Below are positions 8,696 to 17,113 of a stretch of 32,408 bases of DNA, in pieces (the stretch's first letter is position 1; every line of letters starts with the position of its first letter). Under the pieces are notes generated by a model that worked only from the letters and a program-made list of their open reading frames with translations, did not search any database and was not told where the DNA came from. Position numbers and translations under genes: made by a program. The DNA lies in assembly GCA_011046235.1 (NCBI GenBank), contig DSAX01000111.1:1-32408 (forward strand), written 5' to 3'. The stretch comes from Methanobacteriota archaeon. GTDB lineage: Archaea; Thermoplasmatota; Thermoplasmata; UBA10834; DTMW01.

Positions 8696-9532
8696 TCATC
8701 CCTCTAGGCTCGAAATCATTTCCCTGAAGCCGTCGAACTTCTCCTCGAGTATTTTCAGGCTTCTGATAACGAGATCCTTCGCGCCTATGGCTCCGTCGGT
8801 CTCGTACTTGAGTATGATTCTCGAGCGGTCCTCCTCCACCGTGATGCAATCGAGTTCGCATCTCTCGACGCATGCCATGCAGAGGTTGCATCTCTCGGGG
8901 TGTTTGATCACGATCTTCTTTCCCTCGCGTACGAACACGTCCTTCGGGCACACCTCGATGCATGCCTCGTCGAGGTCGCATCTCGCGGAGTCGATCCTGA
9001 TGTTCGCGGAGTATCTGTATCCGATCCCGCAGACCGGGGAATACTTCGCGTGCTCCCGTCCGGTGGAGAGCTGCGCGGTGGCATAGGCAAGGATCGCCTG
9101 GCCGTCCTTGAGCTTCACGATTGGCACGAGGTCGTCCTTGATCCTCAGCTTCGCGTCCCCGAGCGGCTCTAGATCGCCGCTGTAGACCGTGCAGGGCCCC
9201 TTCTTGTTAATCGAGTACATGATGGTGCAGTTCGGGCACCCCTCGCCCTCGCAGCTGCATTTCTCTCGCGGTACGAGCACATCGAGATCGGTCGGGATCG
9301 GAAGCATGCCGAGTCTGTGCGCGATCATCTCGTCGAACAGGGGCGATACGCTCTCGTACTCCTTGCCCTGGTCGTCCATTATCGCGCCCATGTGATACTC
9401 GACGGATTCGATCGCCATCTTGGGGACATCCGCGATCATAGTCCTCCTGATAGCGTTGACTATGGATGCGTCCGTTTCCGAGAACACGATCCTGCCGCGG
9501 TTCGCGGTCATCTCCTGTATCTCAGTATTCAT
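8696..9532 (-). CDS. rpoD: RNA polymerase subunit D (Rpo3) with Fe-S domain
   Basis: Archaeal Rpo3/RPB3 forms the alpha-like platform with subunit L. The N-terminal dimerisation core reads through FSETDASIVNAIRRTMIADVPKMAIE. A C-x-C-x4-C-x2-C loop (CSCEGEGCPNC) corresponds to the zinc loop of RPB3. Residues about 165-225 carry the inserted ferredoxin-like domain: one complete CxxCxxCxxxC set (CNLCMACVERC) and a second with wider spacing (CDLDEACIEVCP). The latter suggests one [4Fe-4S] cluster and possibly a second cluster of altered type. The start is taken as ATG 9532 (MNTEIQEM); the ORF track adds three residues from an upstream GTG. It is last in the rps13-rps4-rps11-rpoD operon. Confidence 0.93.
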   Translation of the reverse strand: MNTEIQEMTANRGRIVFSETDASIVNAIRRTMIADVPKMAIESVEYHMGAIMDDQGKEYESVSPLFDEMIAHRLGMLPIPTDLDVLVPREKCSCEGEGCPNCTIMYSINKKGPCTVYSGDLEPLGDAKLRIKDDLVPIVKLKDGQAILAYATAQLSTGREHAKYSPVCGIGYRYSANIRIDSARCDLDEACIEVCPKDVFVREGKKIVIKHPERCNLCMACVERCELDCITVEEDRSRIILKYETDGAIGAKDLVIRSLKILEEKFDGFREMISSLEG

Positions 9533-9557
9533 CAGGACCACTCTGCTATTATCTAGA

Positions 9558-9941
9558 TTAGACTCTTCGTCCCCGTCGCCCGCCGCTCTTCTTCGTGCCG
9601 TCGTGCGGGACCGGGGTGACGTCCTCGATCCTGCCTATCCTCATGCCCGCCCTCGCAAGTGCTCTGATGGCCGCCTGGGCGCCGGGTCCAGGTGAGAGAG
9701 ATTTGTTCCCTCCGGGAGCTCTGACCCTCACATGCAGGCCTTCGATCCCCTTCTCCTTCGCGATCTCGGCGACTCTCTCCGCGGCCCTCATCGCCGCGTA
9801 CGGAGAGGCCTCGTCCTTTGCGGCCTTGACCACCATTCCGCCGGTGCATTTGGTTATGGTTTCGGCGCCGGTGATATCAGTGACAGTGATGACAATGTTG
9901 TTATAGCTCGCATATATGTGAGCGACTCCCCATTTCCCCAT
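9558..9941 (-). CDS. rps11: 30S ribosomal protein uS11
   Basis: The 127-residue protein carries the diagnostic uS11 sequence throughout: [15 protein letters not shown] at the start, [16 protein letters not shown], the [14 protein letters not shown] helix, and the C-terminal [21 protein letters not shown] used the ATG at 9941, ten bases after GGAGG in the end of rps4, because family members begin M-x-K-W-G. The ORF track's TTG at 9950 sits too close to the GGAGG. The gene lies five bases after rps4, consistent with translational coupling in the operon. Confidence 0.95.
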   Translation of the reverse strand: MGKWGVAHIYASYNNIVITVTDITGAETITKCTGGMVVKAAKDEASPYAAMRAAERVAEIAKEKGIEGLHVRVRAPGGNKSLSPGPGAQAAIRALARAGMRIGRIEDVTPVPHDGTKKSGGRRGRRV

Positions 9942-9946
9942 CGACC

Positions 9947-10762
9947 TCAATCCTCCTTCTCAGCGACATCATCGGCTTCCTTTTTCTTCGCCTTCTCGGC
10001 CTTCTCCTCGGGCTCTGGCGCCTTCTCATCGGGCTTGGAAACCGGTTCTTCTTCCTTCTCGTCTTTGCCCTCTTCAACGTCCGCCGAGGTCTCAGCGATG
10101 TCTTGGTCGGCCGGCGAATCGGCATCGCTCATCTGTTCCTTGGGGAGCTCCTTTTTCTTCTCGGGTTCTCTATGCTCCTCCTTTTTCTTATCCCGCTCTC
10201 TTGCGGCCTGCTCCTTCTCGAGCTCGACCGCCTCTTTCGGCTTGGGATGTACGGGATGGAGATCGTCTGATATCGGCGATTTCTCCGTGAAACTGATGAT
10301 GTTCTCGTCCGTCCTGGTCACGATATAGCCGGGAACGGTCACTTTCCTCTCTCCGATCGCAATGTGTCCGTGGACGATGAACTGTCTTGCCTGGCCGTGG
10401 GTATATGCAAGTCCCTTCTGGAAAACCATCGTCTGAAATCTCCTGGTGAGGATGTCCTCGACGCCGAGAGATAGGATGTCGTTGAGGGTCGCGCCCTCCA
10501 TCGGCAGAAGCCCCAGCCTGCCACATTTCCTTAAAAGCTGTTCGGTCTCCTTCTCCGCCTGCGCGTCTCCCAGCCTCAGCCTTGCCTGCAGATCCCTGCT
10601 CCGTGTCCTGAGGGACCTGAGCATCGACTGCACCTTCCAAAGCTCTCTCTTGTTCTTGAGACCGTAGCGCTTGACCAGGTCGCGCTCCTGCTTGATCCTC
10701 TCTCCCTGCCAGGGATGCGATGGTGTGTCATATTTTCGTCTGGAGAACTTCGGATCACCCAT
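9947..10762 (-). CDS. rps4: 30S ribosomal protein uS4 with long acidic tail
   Basis: Residues 1-170 are a standard archaeal uS4: [18 protein letters not shown] at the N-terminus, the LRRxxR-like helices, and the S4 RNA-binding domain ([41 protein letters not shown]). uS4 is a primary 16S-binding assembly protein. About 100 further residues follow, made almost entirely of E, K, D, A and P (for example [20 protein letters not shown]), presumably disordered. Archaeal uS4 proteins are usually about 170-200 residues, so this tail is unusual in length. AAGGGGTGA upstream supports the ATG. The tail remains open in one frame, which argues for real coding. Confidence 0.93.
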   Translation of the reverse strand: MGDPKFSRRKYDTPSHPWQGERIKQERDLVKRYGLKNKRELWKVQSMLRSLRTRSRDLQARLRLGDAQAEKETEQLLRKCGRLGLLPMEGATLNDILSLGVEDILTRRFQTMVFQKGLAYTHGQARQFIVHGHIAIGERKVTVPGYIVTRTDENIISFTEKSPISDDLHPVHPKPKEAVELEKEQAARERDKKKEEHREPEKKKELPKEQMSDADSPADQDIAETSADVEEGKDEKEEEPVSKPDEKAPEPEEKAEKAKKKEADDVAEKED

Positions 10763-10766
10763 TCAT

Positions 10767-11309
10767 TCACCCCTTGGTCGTCGGAGCCTGTCCAGGGACA
10801 CCTTTCTTTCTTATGACGCCCATCTGAAGCCCGGTTCTTCCGTTCGCCTTCGTTCTCTGTCCGCGGACCTTCTGTCCCTGCTCGTGGCGGACGCCCCTGT
10901 AACACCTAATCATCTTCATCCGGTTGATGTCGTCCCTGTTTGTGAGTTCGAGGTCGACATCGACTATGTGCAGGTCATCTCCAGTCTCCCAGTCGCGCTT
11001 GCGGTTCACCATCCACTCAGGCGCATGCTCAGAAAAGCCGGTGACGTGCTCCTCGATATTCGCAATGGAGTCGTCGTCCAAAGTTCCCAGCTTGATCTTG
11101 GGATCTATTTCCACGAGCTTGGAGATCGCTTGTGCGGAGCGGAGTCCTATACCCCTTATATTGGTCAGTCCGACCAGCAGCGATTTCTCGCCGTCAATGT
11201 CAGTATTGACTATCCTGACTATGAACTTGAAATCCTCGTCCTTGGAGGATGCGTCCTTCTTCTTTTCCTCGGGAGCCTCGCCCGGATTCTCTGGAGAGCC
11301 ATCTTTCAA
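10767..11309 (-). CDS. rps13: 30S ribosomal protein uS13
   Basis: The uS13 signatures are clear: VRIVNTDIDGEKSLLVGLTNIRGIG, SAQAISKL, the C-terminal YRGVRHEQGQKVRGQRTKANGR, and the archaeal ending. The ORF opens at GTG 11336, but GGAGGT lies exactly six bases before a TTG at 11309, so I chose TTG (180 residues). Even so, a 25-30-residue acidic/lysine-rich extension (SPENPGEAPEEKKKDASSKD) precedes the conserved part. It is the first gene of the rps13-rps4-rps11-rpoD operon, with a TATA box about 100 bases upstream. Confidence 0.93.
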   Translation of the reverse strand: MKDGSPENPGEAPEEKKKDASSKDEDFKFIVRIVNTDIDGEKSLLVGLTNIRGIGLRSAQAISKLVEIDPKIKLGTLDDDSIANIEEHVTGFSEHAPEWMVNRKRDWETGDDLHIVDVDLELTNRDDINRMKMIRCYRGVRHEQGQKVRGQRTKANGRTGLQMGVIRKKGVPGQAPTTKG

Positions 11310-11404
11310 ATACAAACCTCCGAAGTGATTCGCCACCGGGTATCTCGAAACCGAAATCCAGCGGAAGCATTGAAAGCTTGATGTAGAAGCTCCAAAATGC
11401 TATT

Positions 11405-11414
11405 CTATATAAAA
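11405..11414 (-). promoter_or_regulatory. TATA box of the rps13 operon
   Basis: On the minus strand the sequence reads CTTTTATATAG, close to the archaeal TATA consensus. It predicts transcription starting near 11380 and a leader of about 70 bases before rps13. It is the best TATA match upstream of the ribosomal cluster. Confidence 0.6.
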
Positions 11415-11732
11415 GCGTTTTGGTCGTTTGGATTGACGTAGATCATGTCCCAGATATCTAAAAAAAGCCTTGAAAATAACCGTCCCTAATTATTATATTG
11501 ATTAAGCTATAATCTCCGACCGAGATGGATATCCTGCTCTTACGTTTGATGCTGGATTTGCATTTTTGATGTCAGCTGGCTATCGCCATTGTCGCAATAA
11601 ATCATGGCTATCGGATTCGCAATCGATGGGACCGGTTTACTGGAATAGTGGGACAATAGCCCAATCAAACTGAAAAATTGTCTAGCAAGCAGGATTAAAT
11701 ATTGAATTTGCACACTGTTCCATTTTGAGAGT
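11415..11732. other. gene-free spacer between rps13 and GAF-like gene
   Basis: This A+T-rich divergent spacer shows no convincing ORF or tRNA. It contains two short direct repeats, tggctatcg (11577-11585 and 11605-11613), each followed shortly by tcgcaat. A TATA-like ATTAAATATTG (about 11693-11703) lies near 30 bases before the TTG of the plus-strand gene, which implies a nearly leaderless transcript. Confidence 0.4.
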
Positions 11733-12380
11733 TTGATCGGCAAACCACTGCATTTTACAGAATTCAGAAATTTTCTGAAGAAGAGGTATACCAATGTACC
11801 AGCTAATAATTATGAAAAGATCATTTTGGATGTCCTCAAGGTCCAGCAAGATCTGGGCGCGGTGGGCAAACCTCTGAGCGCTGTCATGAACGACCTGATG
11901 AGGCTGATCTACCGCCGATTCGAATTCAAGGAGATATGTATAGGCCTGCGGGGCCCCAGGGATGGAAAATTGAGATACAAATACTTCCTGGGAATCACGG
12001 GCACAGCGAGGAGTCAATTGGAGAAATTCGAATACACCCAGGAGGAGTTTTTCGACGAGAAGAAGAACCCCGGCCTCTGGATTTCACAGTTGACAAAGTT
12101 CTTCATCTCCGGGGAGGGCGAGTACGAGACGTGGGAGAGGGGCTCTTTCAACAGGCCGCTGATCATCAAAGCCACGAGGGACAACATAGACGAGGACCGC
12201 GAGGGCGACTACATCGATGTCCACATCTTCGGCAAGAAGAAGAAGCTATTGGGCTGGATCGAGCTCTCGCACACGAGCAGCGGCAAGATACCATCGCCCG
12301 ATAGCATCAGATGGATAGAGTTGATTGCCGGGATGCTCGCCCCCATCCTTCAATCGGAGGATGAGGGCTGCAGAAGATAG
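11733..12380 (+). CDS. GAF-like domain protein, function unknown
   Basis: The 215-residue protein has an N-terminal helical segment (YEKIILDVLKVQQDLGA), a likely domain start (LSAVMNDLMRLIYRRFEFKEICIGLR), and a C-terminal part resembling the end of a GAF domain (LLGWIELSHTSSGKIPSPDSIRWIELIAGML). GAF domains bind small ligands or sense redox or light; no chromophore cysteine or DNA-binding partner domain is visible. The start is TTG, with a TATA-like sequence about 30 bases upstream and an in-frame stop shortly before, so no longer N-terminus is possible. The GAF assignment rests on the pattern only. Confidence 0.55.
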   Translation: MIGKPLHFTEFRNFLKKRYTNVPANNYEKIILDVLKVQQDLGAVGKPLSAVMNDLMRLIYRRFEFKEICIGLRGPRDGKLRYKYFLGITGTARSQLEKFEYTQEEFFDEKKNPGLWISQLTKFFISGEGEYETWERGSFNRPLIIKATRDNIDEDREGDYIDVHIFGKKKKLLGWIELSHTSSGKIPSPDSIRWIELIAGMLAPILQSEDEGCRR

Positions 12381-12425
12381 ACTGGCAGACGGTCGGATTC
12401 CCTCTATTGCCTTTCTTGAAGACTT

Positions 12426-13619
12426 CTATTTCATCTTCGTGAACGCCAGGACGGCGAAGGCTGGCGCCGCGAGCAGGATTGTCAGAGATATGTCTATTCC
12501 AGCCAACAGTATCAGGAATACCATCGCCGCGCCGACCCCGGTCCCGAGGTTTATCATGAACTCCCTTATGGCGACCCCTCGTTTCCTCTCGCTCTCCAAC
12601 CTCTCCCCGACCTCAATGAACAGGAAAGACGGGATAATCGCCATCGACAGGTAGGCGATGCTCATGAGGGTGACGAAGCTCGCGAGATCGTTCAGCAGAG
12701 CGAGATGGAAAACCACGATCGCCGCGCCGATCGCGCTTGCCCTCAGGATCGTCCCCCTCCGGCCGATTCTGTCGGTCAGGTAGCCCAAAATGACGGTCAT
12801 TATCGCCCCGGCAAAGGCGAACAGGGAAAGCGCGCCTCCGGAAGAGAGCTCGGAATCGGTCAGCAGGAAGATCATTACAGGCGCATAGACCAGGATCACC
12901 CCTTCTTCTATTCCCTCGGAGATCAGGGAAGCTGAGAGCGGGCGACCGACACCCCTGAGGTCAAGATCCAGCTGCGGAAAGCCCTCGAGCTTGACCTTGA
13001 CGTATCTCAGCAGCTCCGGAATGATTATCCTCTCCCTGAGCTCCCTCGTCACTTTGAATATCCTGATTAGCAGCATGTCGGCTATGAGGATGCAGATCGC
13101 GGTCAGGAAGAGGAAGTCATACCCGATGGAGTGGATGACTATCCCACCGATGGACGGTCCCAGCACGCCGATGAACGGAAAGATCAGGAAATATACGCCG
13201 ACCGCTGTCCCGCGCTTCTTAGGCGATGTGATGTGCAGCACGAGTGAGTTGTAGGGTATCCAGAACAGTGCCAGGTACACACTGAAAAGCAGGGGCGGGA
13301 CGATGAGCAAGAGCGCATCATCCAGAAAAATGAAGGAAATGTAGTACCCGCAGAGGACCGCGAGCGCGGTCTGCATGGCTATATGGAAGTGCTTCACGAT
13401 CGTCCTGCTGATCATCGCGATTATGCCCGCGGAAGCGAAGCCAATGATGCCCATGAATATCGCGCAATCGGCGGGACTATATCCGTTCCGGAGCAGGTAG
13501 ATGAGCGCGAACGCGTTGGCGACCGTATTGGCCAACGCGATCATTATCTTGACGATCAGCAGCGGTAGGTACCTGTGCGTGACGCTGAGCAGTGTGGTCT
13601 TAAAACCGGTCCCGATCAT
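12426..13619 (-). CDS. major facilitator superfamily transporter
   Basis: The 397-residue integral membrane protein has about 12 hydrophobic segments in two halves. The second half carries the MFS loop signature GYLTDRIGRRGTILRASAIG. Between the halves is a charged loop of about 45 residues (RELRERIIIPELLRYVKVKLEG). MFS proteins move solutes or drugs using ion gradients; the substrate is unknown. GGAG lies six bases before the ATG. The gene stands on its own, with a spacer of about 80 bases to the upstream VIT-like gene on the same strand, so cotranscription with it is possible. Confidence 0.88.
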   Translation of the reverse strand: MIGTGFKTTLLSVTHRYLPLLIVKIMIALANTVANAFALIYLLRNGYSPADCAIFMGIIGFASAGIIAMISRTIVKHFHIAMQTALAVLCGYYISFIFLDDALLLIVPPLLFSVYLALFWIPYNSLVLHITSPKKRGTAVGVYFLIFPFIGVLGPSIGGIVIHSIGYDFLFLTAICILIADMLLIRIFKVTRELRERIIIPELLRYVKVKLEGFPQLDLDLRGVGRPLSASLISEGIEEGVILVYAPVMIFLLTDSELSSGGALSLFAFAGAIMTVILGYLTDRIGRRGTILRASAIGAAIVVFHLALLNDLASFVTLMSIAYLSMAIIPSFLFIEVGERLESERKRGVAIREFMINLGTGVGAAMVFLILLAGIDISLTILLAAPAFAVLAFTKMK

Positions 13620-13699
13620 TCAAATCTCCACTTTGGCAGACGCAAGAAACATGTGCACGAATTAGAAAATTGCTCTCCGACATTCAACGGGCGTCCTTA

Positions 13700-14278
13700 T
13701 CAGTGTCCTCCGATGAGCAACAGTATTATCGCCGTCGCCAGTCCCGCGACCACGAATCTCAGACCCGTGTAAATGATGGTCTCCTTGATCAAGCTGCCGA
13801 GGTAGACGCCCATCACGAACAGGAACAGGAGAGTCACGAATATCGCCACCGGCATGGCCTCCTCGGGCTCCATGAAGAAGAACGGGAGCAGCGGGACGAA
13901 GGCTGCGAGCAGAGGGGCGATGCCGTGAACGATCGCGCTTGCGTAGTTTCCGAACCTCATCGCATCCTTCCGCGTCCCCTCGATATGGGACAGCATCGCC
14001 CTTTCCAGGTCCAGATGCCTCAGGGAGGATTCGATCCTCTCGGCCTCGAACGCTCCGACGGCTGAGCTCACGCCGAGCGCGATGCCCGCAGAGACACCGG
14101 CCGCCAGTATCAGCTCCTTGGAAAACACGTTAACGGTATACGCTCCGACGATGATCCCCAGAATAGTGAGCGCGCCATCGAAAGCCCCGATAACGAAATA
14201 CCGCCTGGCAATGGGCAGAACGTTGCTGATCTCAATGGCCAGCTTAACCCGGCTCTTGAGTTGTCCAAGGCCTTGCAT
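13700..14278 (-). CDS. VIT1/CCC1-family membrane protein
   Basis: The 192-residue protein resembles the vacuolar iron transporter family (VIT1/CCC1). The first transmembrane segment has the typical FDGALTILGIIVGAYTV pattern. A GVSAGIALGVSSAVGAFEAE segment is followed by a cytoplasmic helical region (ESSLRHLDLERAMLSHIEGTRKDA) and three further hydrophobic segments. The family moves Fe2+/Mn2+ out of the cytosol; acidic residues in the cytoplasmic helices are expected to bind metal. The ATG lies one base after the alaS stop, so the two are almost certainly cotranscribed and perhaps translationally coupled, although no functional link is obvious. Confidence 0.75.
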   Translation of the reverse strand: MQGLGQLKSRVKLAIEISNVLPIARRYFVIGAFDGALTILGIIVGAYTVNVFSKELILAAGVSAGIALGVSSAVGAFEAERIESSLRHLDLERAMLSHIEGTRKDAMRFGNYASAIVHGIAPLLAAFVPLLPFFFMEPEEAMPVAIFVTLLFLFVMGVYLGSLIKETIIYTGLRFVVAGLATAIILLLIGGH

Positions 14279-14279
14279 A

Positions 14280-16979
14280 TTAGCTCTTTCCCGTCGATTT
14301 CACAATCTTCGCGATCTCATCGACCGCTATCTCTATAGCTTCCTCCGATTTAGAAGCATGCGGTCCGCCACCCTGCGCGAAGTCGGGCTTTCCGCCCCCG
14401 CTGCCGCCGACCCTATCCAGGGTCCTGCGCAGCACCTCCGAGCAGTCGATGTCCACATCGTCGCTCCTGGCGATCACCATCTTCATGCCATGAGATCCGG
14501 AGACGAGCACTGCCACCGTGTTCTCCCTGGAGATCAGCTCCTTGGCCATCTGAACCAGGTCCCTCAGGTCCACATGCCTGATGTGGCTTATGACATTGAC
14601 GTCGCCGACGCTCTTGGCTTCCTGAGGCGCCGTTACGCCCGTGACCAGCTCCTTCCTGAGCTTCTCGTTGTCCTTGTAGAGCGTCTTCATATCGGACAGC
14701 AGCTTCTCAATTGATGGGATGACGCGCTCGACCGGCGAGTTCAGCAGCTGTGCCGCATCCCGCACGGCGTGCCCCATTTTCTGCATCTGCTCCACCGCGG
14801 CCATTCCGGCAGCGAACTCCAATCTTATGACCCCGTCCTGGATGCGCTTCGCACCGAGGATCTTGATCGCCCCCACCTCGGAGGTGTTCTTGCAGTGGGT
14901 CCCTCCGCAGGCCTCCACGTCCAGCCCCTCGATGTTAACCACGCGTATCTCCTTGCCGGGGACGGCCCCTCCCTGGTATAGCCTGAAGCCGTAACGCTTC
15001 TCGGCCTGATTCCTCTCAATGAACCTCGATGTGACCTTGAGCGCGTCGAGCACGGCCTGGTTAGACTCCGCCTCGATCGTATCCAGCTGATCCCTGGAGA
15101 GATCGGCGAAGTGGGTGATGTCGAGCCTCGCTGAGTCCACGGATTTGTTTGCCCCGGTCTGCCAGATATGGTTGCCCAGGAGCCGGCGACAGACGCCGTT
15201 CACGATATGTGTCGCTGTGTGATGTCGCATCAACCTTCTCCTCCGGTCCCAGTCCACCATGCAGGTGATGTTCTTACCGTCCTTCGCGGTCACTGGGCCG
15301 TCGATGAAGTGGATTACAATGTTCCCGATCTTCTCCGCGCGGGACATCCTCATGTCCCCTATGAAGCCGGTATCGGACTCCTGCCCTCCGCTCTCCGCGT
15401 AGAAGTAGGTCTTGTCGAGGATTATCATATCCCGCTCAATCCCGATCACCTTCGCCCTGAACTTCTGCTTGTACGGGTCTTTGTAGAATGCGAGGTTCGT
15501 GGCTGGATAGCCCTTTGACAGCTTCTCCTCCTCGGGTTCCGGGCGCTCCTCGCCTCCGGTCTCGTGCTTCTGCGAGACCTTGATGTAGAAGTCGTCCGGT
15601 ATCTCGACCTCGGAGTCGGCGAACTCCTGCACCATATCGGGCGTCAGCCCGTGGGAGTCGTAGAGCTCTATGAGCTCATCGACGGATATCGCCTTCGTCT
15701 CCTTTCCTCGGTTTGCTTCGATCCTCGAGACGATCGCCTTGCCCCTGGAAAGCGTATCCGAGTACCTTTCCTCCTCGACATCGACGAGTATCTGAATGTC
15801 CTCTCGGTTCTCCTCGAACTCGGGAAAATCCTTCTGGAGATAGTCCATCTGCCATCCGACGATCTCGGAGAGCGGCATGGACAGTGCCAGCCGTTTGAGC
15901 GCCCTGAGCGCGCGCCTTATCAGCAGCCTCGCGAAGTACCCCCTTCTCACGTTCGACGGGACTACCCCATCGTTCAAAAGGAACGCGAGGGCGCGCGTGT
16001 GATCGCATATGTTGTACGCGTTCTCGAGCGGCTCGACATGCCTCAGCAGCTCCTCCACGGACATTCCCAGCCTGTCCGCGGTGTTCTTCCTGAGCTGCCG
16101 CAGGTCGAGCGCGGTCTCGAGCTTCATCAGCCCAGCCACCTTCGAATATTCTCCGAGGACCTGGGAGTCCATCCTGATGTCCACCTCCCTCTCCAGCTTC
16201 TGCAGCACATCCCCGAACATGGCGTCGTATGCGGTGGGCGTGCCCTGGGAGAGCCATGTCAGGCGCTCCAGGCCGTAACCCGTGTCCACGACCTTCATGG
16301 CCATCGGCGAGCGCTTCCCGTTCTCCACCTGGTACTGCATGAAGACGAGCGTCGCGGCCTCGACCCCTCCGACCTCCACTTCCAGGCAGGGGCCGGCGTT
16401 TCCGCCTCCCTCCCACCAGGCCTCCGCGAAGCGAATCTCCTTGGGATCCACGCCCTGCTCCCTAACGAAAAACTCGAAGCATAGCTCGGTCGTCCTGTCG
16501 GTCCAATATACCTGGTTCTTCTCGCTGTTGAAAACGTGATGGGCCATCATCTCGAACATGGTAAGGTGCGAGCCGGTCCTTCCGACATTGTCGATGTCGT
16601 TGAACCGGATGCAGGTCTGTGAAATCGCGAGCGGGTTGGCCGGCGGATCAACGACCCCTTTGATCACCCAGGGCTGGAACCCGTATATGCTCGCCTGGGT
16701 GAAGAAGACGTCGTCCCTCCAGCGGGCCGTGATCGGGTATCTCGAGATCCGTGTGTGGTCCCTCTTTTCCAGAAAGCTCAGGAAGCTCTCCCTCATATCG
16801 TGCAGCTGGAGCTTCTCCTTGAACAGGGGCCGGCCTATGAAGGAGTACTCCACGCACGGGCTCTCACCGCACAGCTCCTCGTCCCCCAGCGTCCAGAAGT
16901 ATCGTCCACAGTTGGCGCATTTGACCCTTCTGAATCCCTTGTCGGCGAAGAACTCCAATTTTAATTCGTCTTCCTGCAT
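14280..16979 (-). CDS. alaS: alanyl-tRNA synthetase
   Basis: This is the full-length archaeal-type AlaRS (899 residues from the start chosen here). It has the archaeal N-terminal zinc-ribbon-like RVKCANCGRYFWT and the class II aminoacylation core (ITARWRDDVFFTQASI, then GYGLERLTWL). The editing domain has the zinc site HHTATH near residue 585 and CGGTHC near residue 690. The C-Ala domain ends with GGSGGGKPDFAQGGG. The ORF track opens at 17054, but a TTTATAAA box lies 24 bases before the ATG at 16979 that gives MQEDELKLEFF, the usual beginning. The extra 25 residues in the track would be read from promoter sequence. The VIT-like gene follows one base after the stop. Confidence 0.97.
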   Translation of the reverse strand: MQEDELKLEFFADKGFRRVKCANCGRYFWTLGDEELCGESPCVEYSFIGRPLFKEKLQLHDMRESFLSFLEKRDHTRISRYPITARWRDDVFFTQASIYGFQPWVIKGVVDPPANPLAISQTCIRFNDIDNVGRTGSHLTMFEMMAHHVFNSEKNQVYWTDRTTELCFEFFVREQGVDPKEIRFAEAWWEGGGNAGPCLEVEVGGVEAATLVFMQYQVENGKRSPMAMKVVDTGYGLERLTWLSQGTPTAYDAMFGDVLQKLEREVDIRMDSQVLGEYSKVAGLMKLETALDLRQLRKNTADRLGMSVEELLRHVEPLENAYNICDHTRALAFLLNDGVVPSNVRRGYFARLLIRRALRALKRLALSMPLSEIVGWQMDYLQKDFPEFEENREDIQILVDVEEERYSDTLSRGKAIVSRIEANRGKETKAISVDELIELYDSHGLTPDMVQEFADSEVEIPDDFYIKVSQKHETGGEERPEPEEEKLSKGYPATNLAFYKDPYKQKFRAKVIGIERDMIILDKTYFYAESGGQESDTGFIGDMRMSRAEKIGNIVIHFIDGPVTAKDGKNITCMVDWDRRRRLMRHHTATHIVNGVCRRLLGNHIWQTGANKSVDSARLDITHFADLSRDQLDTIEAESNQAVLDALKVTSRFIERNQAEKRYGFRLYQGGAVPGKEIRVVNIEGLDVEACGGTHCKNTSEVGAIKILGAKRIQDGVIRLEFAAGMAAVEQMQKMGHAVRDAAQLLNSPVERVIPSIEKLLSDMKTLYKDNEKLRKELVTGVTAPQEAKSVGDVNVISHIRHVDLRDLVQMAKELISRENTVAVLVSGSHGMKMVIARSDDVDIDCSEVLRRTLDRVGGSGGGKPDFAQGGGPHASKSEEAIEIAVDEIAKIVKSTGKS

Positions 16980-17003
16980 GACGGCGGTAGATTGGGGGAC
17001 TGT

Positions 17004-17011
17004 TTTATAAA
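17004..17011 (-). promoter_or_regulatory. TATA box of alaS (leaderless)
   Basis: A perfect TTTATAAA is centred about 28 bases before the alaS ATG at 16979. Transcription would then begin at or within a few bases of the ATG, indicating a leaderless mRNA and fixing the start codon choice. No Shine-Dalgarno sequence precedes the ATG, in agreement. Confidence 0.65.
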
Positions 17012-17113
17012 TCATTTGGATAGAGCCAAAAAGTCCAGAATCCGGGTCGTTCACATATTCGCCGATCCCGCCTCAATCCGGATAAGTTCGCGCGCCCATT
17101 CATCGAGTCGACC

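Noticed and set aside
7995-8981. 328-residue minus-strand ORF overlapping polC and rpoD
   Set aside because: It spans two well-supported genes in another frame and is Arg/Gly/His-rich without domain features.
15564-16484. 306-residue plus-strand ORF inside alaS
   Set aside because: Shadow of the AlaRS reading frame; leucine/arginine/histidine-rich low-information sequence.
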